A stretch of DNA of 64,000 nt from contig NZ_CABVGP010000001.1 in assembly GCF_902497555.1 (NCBI RefSeq), positions 1,426,001 to 1,490,000 on the forward strand. Direction: 5' to 3'. Shown here in pieces: positions 60,280-64,000 of the stretch. Both the position numbers and the translations under genes were made by a program. The notes under the pieces are model-generated. The model saw nothing but the letters and a program-made list of their open reading frames with translations. It was not told where the DNA came from and ran no database searches. The stretch is from Amycolatopsis camponoti. Its GTDB lineage: Bacteria > Actinomycetota > Actinomycetes > Mycobacteriales > Pseudonocardiaceae. How positions within the stretch are numbered: the stretch's first letter is position 1; every line of letters starts with the position of its first letter.

Positions 60280-62079
60280 TCACTGCCCTTCGCCGCACGT
60301 GATTTTCGGCTGCGGGTTGTAGCGGACGTTGCGGGTCGAGCGGCTGACCTCACGACCGGACGCCGCGTCCTTGAGCACGCGGGTGTCGCTCGTGGTGAAG
60401 CCCGGCGCGCCGTTGGAGGCGTGGCAGTTCTCCGCCGGCCCCGGCTTGGTCGGCGGGTCGGTCGGGTTGGAGCGGCCGCCCTGGATCGACTCGACGGTGT
60501 AGCGCTTGGTGCCCCACAGCTTCACGGTGATCGACGACGGCGTCCAGATCGTCTGGATCGCGATGCCGGTGGCCGAGTCGTTCGTGAACTTGATGTCGAT
60601 GACGCTGGCACCGTTGGGGTTCTGGAACACCGTCGCCTCGCGCGCGGCGGGGTAGCGGCTGATGTAGTAGCTGTGCTCCTTGTGCCCCGCGTCCTTCATG
60701 CCAGCGAAGTACGACGCGTTGTACAGCGTCGTCGCGAACTGCGAGATGCCGCCGCCGACTTCGCGCGCCGGGGCGCCGTTCTCGATGACGCCGGCCTCGA
60801 CGTAACCCTGCGGCTTGCCGCGCGGGCCGGTGAACCCGTTGAGGCTGAAGGTTTCCCCTGGCTTGACGATCGCGCCGTTGACCTTCTGCGCGACGACGCG
60901 GATGTTCGTGCCGGAGTCGGCCGCGAAGCCGCCGGTGGTGAATTCGCCGACGACCTCCTTGACGCCCAGCTGGTTCGCCTGCTCGGTCGTCACCTTCGCC
61001 GGGCTGTCCTTGTAGACCGCGGCGACCTCGCGGCCGTCGGTCTTCTTGAGGACGTCGGGCAGCGGCTTGAGGCTCGGGTCCCAGTCGATGGTCCGGCCGT
61101 CGGTGGACGGGTCGACCGTGGGCTTGCCGCCCTCGAAGACGATGGTCGCCTCCTTGCCCTCCTTCTCGGTGGACTTCAGCTGCGGCCCGGCGGCTTCGGC
61201 GATCTTGGCGTTGTCGATCTTGGGGTTCAGCCCGCCGCCTTCGGCGGGCTCGAAGCTCAGCGCCGCGGCGATCGCGTCCGGCTTGACAGTGGCGTTCTTG
61301 CCGTCGCCCTTGACGACCAGCGGGCCCGAGACGGCGGGGCGCGCGAACTGCTCCAGCGCGGCCTGGACGCCTTCGGGCGTGGTGCGCACCGGCGTGCCGG
61401 TGACCGGCAGCGCCAGGGTCTCCCCGCGCGCCCACTTCTCGACGACGGCGGCCTTCGCGGCCTCGACGTCGAGCTTCTGCCCGGGCTTCGGCGCGACGGC
61501 GACCGGGTTCGTGCCCTCGAACTTCACGGTGCCTTCGACCGGCTCGCGGTCGACCTGGCCGCGGAGGCTGTCGAGGGCGGCGGCGAGCTTGGTTTCGTCG
61601 GCGTGGCTGACGACGCCGACCTCGCGGCTGGAGAACAGCGACGCCAGGCGCGTGAACGGGTTCAGCGGCTGCTCGCCGGCCTGGTCGAGGGTCTGCGGCC
61701 AGTCGAGCTTCAGCCCGGCGAGCGTCGGCGACAGCTCACCCTTGACGTCGCCCGCGGTCACGGCGAGGGGGCGCGTCAGCCGCGGCTCGATCTGCCCGCG
61801 CAGCTCCTGCTCGGCGGCCTGGCGGTCCATCCCGCCGACGTCGACGCCGGCCACGGTCACCCCGCGCGGGACGCTGCCCTGGCTGACCAGCAGGTCGATG
61901 CCGTAGATCGCGACGAGCACGGCGAAGGCGCCGCCGGCGATCAGGCCGGTCTTGCGCAGGTTGATCCGCTGGGCGAGCTTCTGCACCGGAGAGGGTGCCG
62001 GGTCCGGTTCGGGCCGGACGACCGGCAGGACGTCCGTCTGCTCACCGTGTGACTCGGGCCAGCGCGGTTCGTACGGCAA
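60280..62079 (-). CDS. VanW family membrane-anchored protein
   Basis: 599 residues. The start is TTG 62079; no in-frame ATG/GTG gives a better N-terminus. A short Pro/acidic cytoplasmic tail precedes one membrane helix (LIAGGAFAVLVAIYGIDLLV, about 46-65), so the rest lies outside. Two PG_binding_4-like repeats (VTVAGVDVGGMDRQAAEQELR and its later counterpart) lead to the VanW domain: KVNGAIVKPGETFSLNGFTGPR and GGGISQFATTLYNASYFAG. Its role in the envelope is unknown; the family was first seen in vancomycin-resistance gene clusters but is not itself a resistance enzyme. It is separated from neighbours by its own promoter region. Confidence 0.92.
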   Translation of the reverse strand: MPYEPRWPESHGEQTDVLPVVRPEPDPAPSPVQKLAQRINLRKTGLIAGGAFAVLVAIYGIDLLVSQGSVPRGVTVAGVDVGGMDRQAAEQELRGQIEPRLTRPLAVTAGDVKGELSPTLAGLKLDWPQTLDQAGEQPLNPFTRLASLFSSREVGVVSHADETKLAAALDSLRGQVDREPVEGTVKFEGTNPVAVAPKPGQKLDVEAAKAAVVEKWARGETLALPVTGTPVRTTPEGVQAALEQFARPAVSGPLVVKGDGKNATVKPDAIAAALSFEPAEGGGLNPKIDNAKIAEAAGPQLKSTEKEGKEATIVFEGGKPTVDPSTDGRTIDWDPSLKPLPDVLKKTDGREVAAVYKDSPAKVTTEQANQLGVKEVVGEFTTGGFAADSGTNIRVVAQKVNGAIVKPGETFSLNGFTGPRGKPQGYVEAGVIENGAPAREVGGGISQFATTLYNASYFAGMKDAGHKEHSYYISRYPAAREATVFQNPNGASVIDIKFTNDSATGIAIQTIWTPSSITVKLWGTKRYTVESIQGGRSNPTDPPTKPGPAENCHASNGAPGFTTSDTRVLKDAASGREVSRSTRNVRYNPQPKITCGEGQ

Positions 62080-62208
62080 CTCTCCACCCCTTCAACGCGG
62101 CACCGGATCGCGCCGGTGACGGGATCAGCGTACGGGGCACCCGGACAAGCCGTACGACTCGCCCTAACGGGGGATGAACCGGTCACGGAACGGTCGATCG
62201 GCGCGAAC

Positions 62209-63921
62209 TCAGCCGGCGTCGGGCTCCGGATTGTGGCCCGCCCGCGCCAGGAAGTCGAAGTCGCAGCCTTCGTCGGCCTGCGTGATGTGTTCGCTGTAGA
62301 GCGCGCCGTACCCGCGCTCGAACCGGGGCGCGGGCGCGGTCCACTCGGCACGCCGGCGCTCCAGCTCCTCGTCGGACACGTCCAGGTGCAACGTCCGCGC
62401 GGGGACGTCCAGGGTGATCAGGTCGCCGTCGCGGACCAGCGCCAGCGGCCCGCCGACGTGGGATTCGGGTGCCACGTGCAGGACGCACGCGCCGTAGCTC
62501 GTGCCGCTCATCCGCGCGTCGGAGAGCCGGACCATGTCGCGCACCCCGGCGGCGAGCAGGTGCGCGGGGATCGGCAGCATCCCGTACTCGGGCATGCCCG
62601 GACCGCCGAGCGGGCCGGAGCCGCGCAGCACCAGCACCGAGTCCGCGGTGATCGACGGATCCTCGATGCGCTTCTTGAGGTCGGTGTAGTTCTCGAAGAC
62701 CACGGCCGGCCCGGTGTGGGTGAGCAGGTGCGGTTCGGCGGCGATGTGCTTGATCACCGCCCCCGACGGCGCCAGGTTGCCGTGCAGCACCGCCACCCCG
62801 CCCTCGGCCGCCACCGGGTTGTCCCGGGGGCGGATGACGTCGTCGTTGTGCACCCGCGCGGCCGCCAGGTCGGCCTCGAGCGTGCGGCCGGTGACCGTCA
62901 CCCGGTCGGTGTGCAGCAGGTCGGTCAGCCGCGAAAGCAGCCCGGGCAGGCCGCCCGCGTAGTAGAAGTCCTCCATCAGCCAGTCACCGCCCGGCCGGAT
63001 GTTCGCCAGCACCGGCACGCGCCGCGCGATGGCGTCGAAGTCGGCCAGCGACAGCGGGATCCCGCTGCGCCCGGCCATCGCGATCAGGTGGATCACGGCG
63101 TTGGTCGACCCGCCGAGCGCCAGCACGGTGGTGATCGCGTCCGCGTAGGCCCGCTTGTCCAGGATCCGCGTGATCGTCAGGTCCTCCCACACCATGTCGA
63201 CGATCCGCGCGCCGCTCGCCGCGGCCATCCGGTGGTGCGCCGAGTCGACGGCGGGGATCGACGCCGCGCCCGGCAGGGTCATGCCGAGCACCTCGGCGGC
63301 TGACGTCATCGTGGACGCCGTCCCCATCGTCATGCAGTGCCCGGGCGACCGCGCGAGCCCGCGCTCCAGTTCGGACATCTCGGCGTCGCCGATCAGCCCG
63401 GCGCGCTTGTCGTCCCAGTACTTCCACATGTCGGTGCCGCTGCCGAGGACCTCGTTGCGCCAGTGCCCGCGCAGCATCGGCCCGGCCGGCACGAAGATCG
63501 CGGGCAGCCCGGCGCTCGCCGCGCCCATCAGCAGTGCCGGCGTGGTCTTGTCGCAGCCGCCCATCAGGACGGCGCCGTCGATCGGGTAGGACCGCAGGAT
63601 CTCCTCGGTCTCCATCGCGAGCAGGTTGCGGTAGAGCATCGGCGTCGGCTTCTGGTACGTCTCCGAGAGCGTGGCCACCGGGAACTCCAGCGGGAAGCCG
63701 CCCGCCTGCCAGACGCCGCGCTTGACCTGCTCGGCGCGTTCACGCAGGTGCATGTGGCAGGGGTTGATGTCCGACCACGTGTTGAGGATGCCGATCACCG
63801 GTTTCCCGAGGTGCTCTTCCGGGTTGTAGCCGAGCTGACGGCCGCGGGCGCGGTGGCTGAAGTTGCGCAGCTCGTCGCCGCCGAACCACCGGTGGCTGCG
63901 GAGCTCCTCGGGTGCTTTCAT
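62209..63921 (-). CDS. IlvD/Edd family dehydratase (sugar-acid dehydratase type)
   Basis: 570 residues from ATG 63921, giving the family N-terminus ELRSHRWFGGDELRNFSHR. A GTG 60 bases upstream would bury the putative promoter. The 2Fe-2S ligands are visible in INPCHMHL and MGGCDKTTPALLMG, the third in SPGHCMTMGTASTM. The enzyme dehydrates 2,3-dihydroxy acids. The RSHRWFGG head and RGSGPLGGPGMPEYGM tail are those of arabonate, xylonate and related sugar-acid dehydratases rather than dihydroxy-acid dehydratase IlvD. It probably feeds a pentonate or hexonate pathway whose next gene begins at 63997. Confidence 0.93.
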   Translation of the reverse strand: MKAPEELRSHRWFGGDELRNFSHRARGRQLGYNPEEHLGKPVIGILNTWSDINPCHMHLRERAEQVKRGVWQAGGFPLEFPVATLSETYQKPTPMLYRNLLAMETEEILRSYPIDGAVLMGGCDKTTPALLMGAASAGLPAIFVPAGPMLRGHWRNEVLGSGTDMWKYWDDKRAGLIGDAEMSELERGLARSPGHCMTMGTASTMTSAAEVLGMTLPGAASIPAVDSAHHRMAAASGARIVDMVWEDLTITRILDKRAYADAITTVLALGGSTNAVIHLIAMAGRSGIPLSLADFDAIARRVPVLANIRPGGDWLMEDFYYAGGLPGLLSRLTDLLHTDRVTVTGRTLEADLAAARVHNDDVIRPRDNPVAAEGGVAVLHGNLAPSGAVIKHIAAEPHLLTHTGPAVVFENYTDLKKRIEDPSITADSVLVLRGSGPLGGPGMPEYGMLPIPAHLLAAGVRDMVRLSDARMSGTSYGACVLHVAPESHVGGPLALVRDGDLITLDVPARTLHLDVSDEELERRRAEWTAPAPRFERGYGALYSEHITQADEGCDFDFLARAGHNPEPDAG

Positions 63922-63996
63922 GCGATCCAGTATGGCATCTGATATATGATCCTGGGGGCCTGGTTGAATGGGCTTCGACACGACCGAGGGAGCGCC
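63922..63996. promoter_or_regulatory. Divergent promoter region of the dehydratase gene
   Basis: 75 bases, locally AT-rich at 63934-63950 (ATGGCATCTGATATATGATCC), with an imperfect symmetric GATATATGATC core. The position and AT content suggest a GntR-type regulator site over the two promoters, probably recognised by a regulator of sugar-acid use. Weak symmetry. Confidence 0.4.
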
Positions 63997-64000
63997 ATGA
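63997..64000 (+). CDS. Start of a truncated gene, divergent from the dehydratase
   Basis: ATG 63997-63999 follows GAGGGAGCGCC, a good ribosome-binding site. The gene runs off the right edge, so nothing of its product can be read. By context it may be a regulator or another step of sugar-acid metabolism. Confidence 0.5.

Noticed and set aside
60280..62079. Vancomycin-resistance gene on account of the VanW domain
   Set aside because: VanW-domain proteins are widespread and no vanHAX genes are present.

Overview
This 64 kb window is very GC-rich, almost gap-free coding DNA with many GTG starts and 4-base ATGA/GTGA stop-start overlaps. That points to a filamentous actinomycete, and the gene types suggest Pseudonocardiaceae, possibly Amycolatopsis. 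The genus is an inference and no rRNA gene confirms it. I saw no IS element, prophage, CRISPR array or tRNA, so this looks like chromosome with accessory metabolism inserted.

Layout. 1-8054: end of a winged-helix regulator, a TetR/SDR pair with twin operators, and gltD-gltB (glutamate synthase). 8611-13081: a YigZ-type protein, a secreted GH92 alpha-mannosidase behind LacI-type palindromes, a GNAT enzyme and a small Cys-rich protein. 13204-19627: a branched-chain amino-acid module made of an Lrp regulator, an amino-acid dehydrogenase and a liv-type ABC importer (livFGHM plus binding protein).

19768-31035 is the main discovery, an 11-gene minus-strand operon. It starts with a polyprenyl diphosphate synthase, a class II diterpene cyclase and a P450. 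Then come a sulfotransferase-fold protein lacking the usual catalytic Lys and His, a methyltransferase, and four enzymes matching in type the Campylobacter capsule phosphoramidate pathway: glutamine kinase, gamma-glutamyl-CDP-amidate hydrolase, CTP:phosphoglutamine cytidylyltransferase and CDP-amidate kinase. It ends with a PHP phosphatase and a class I terpene synthase. I propose that it makes a diterpenoid carrying a phosphoramidate group, with the sulfotransferase-like protein using 3'-phospho-CDP-amidate as a PAPS look-alike and the PHP enzyme clearing the 3',5'-cytidine bisphosphate by-product. A soluble GAF histidine kinase and a NarL-type regulator sit just upstream on the same strand.

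33016-42122: a long FAD/Fe-S oxidase, a kinase-like protein, then two P450-ferredoxin pairs controlled by PadR and TetR-type sites, followed by mtnA and a RidA protein. 42123-42459 is a low-complexity intergenic stretch with 11 perfect CCGGCC units. 42460-57170: housekeeping and stress genes (LmbE, DinB, Fpg/Nei, MFS/MocR, VOC, a GT39-type membrane glycosyltransferase, TetR, PAP2, metallo-beta-lactamase fold, epoxide hydrolase with a CGNR regulator, dienelactone hydrolase, TrpB2). 57229-64000: a GGDEF protein, a striking 94-residue protein with eight PTDWT repeats, an MFS transporter, a VanW protein, a sugar-acid dehydratase and the first codon of a truncated gene.
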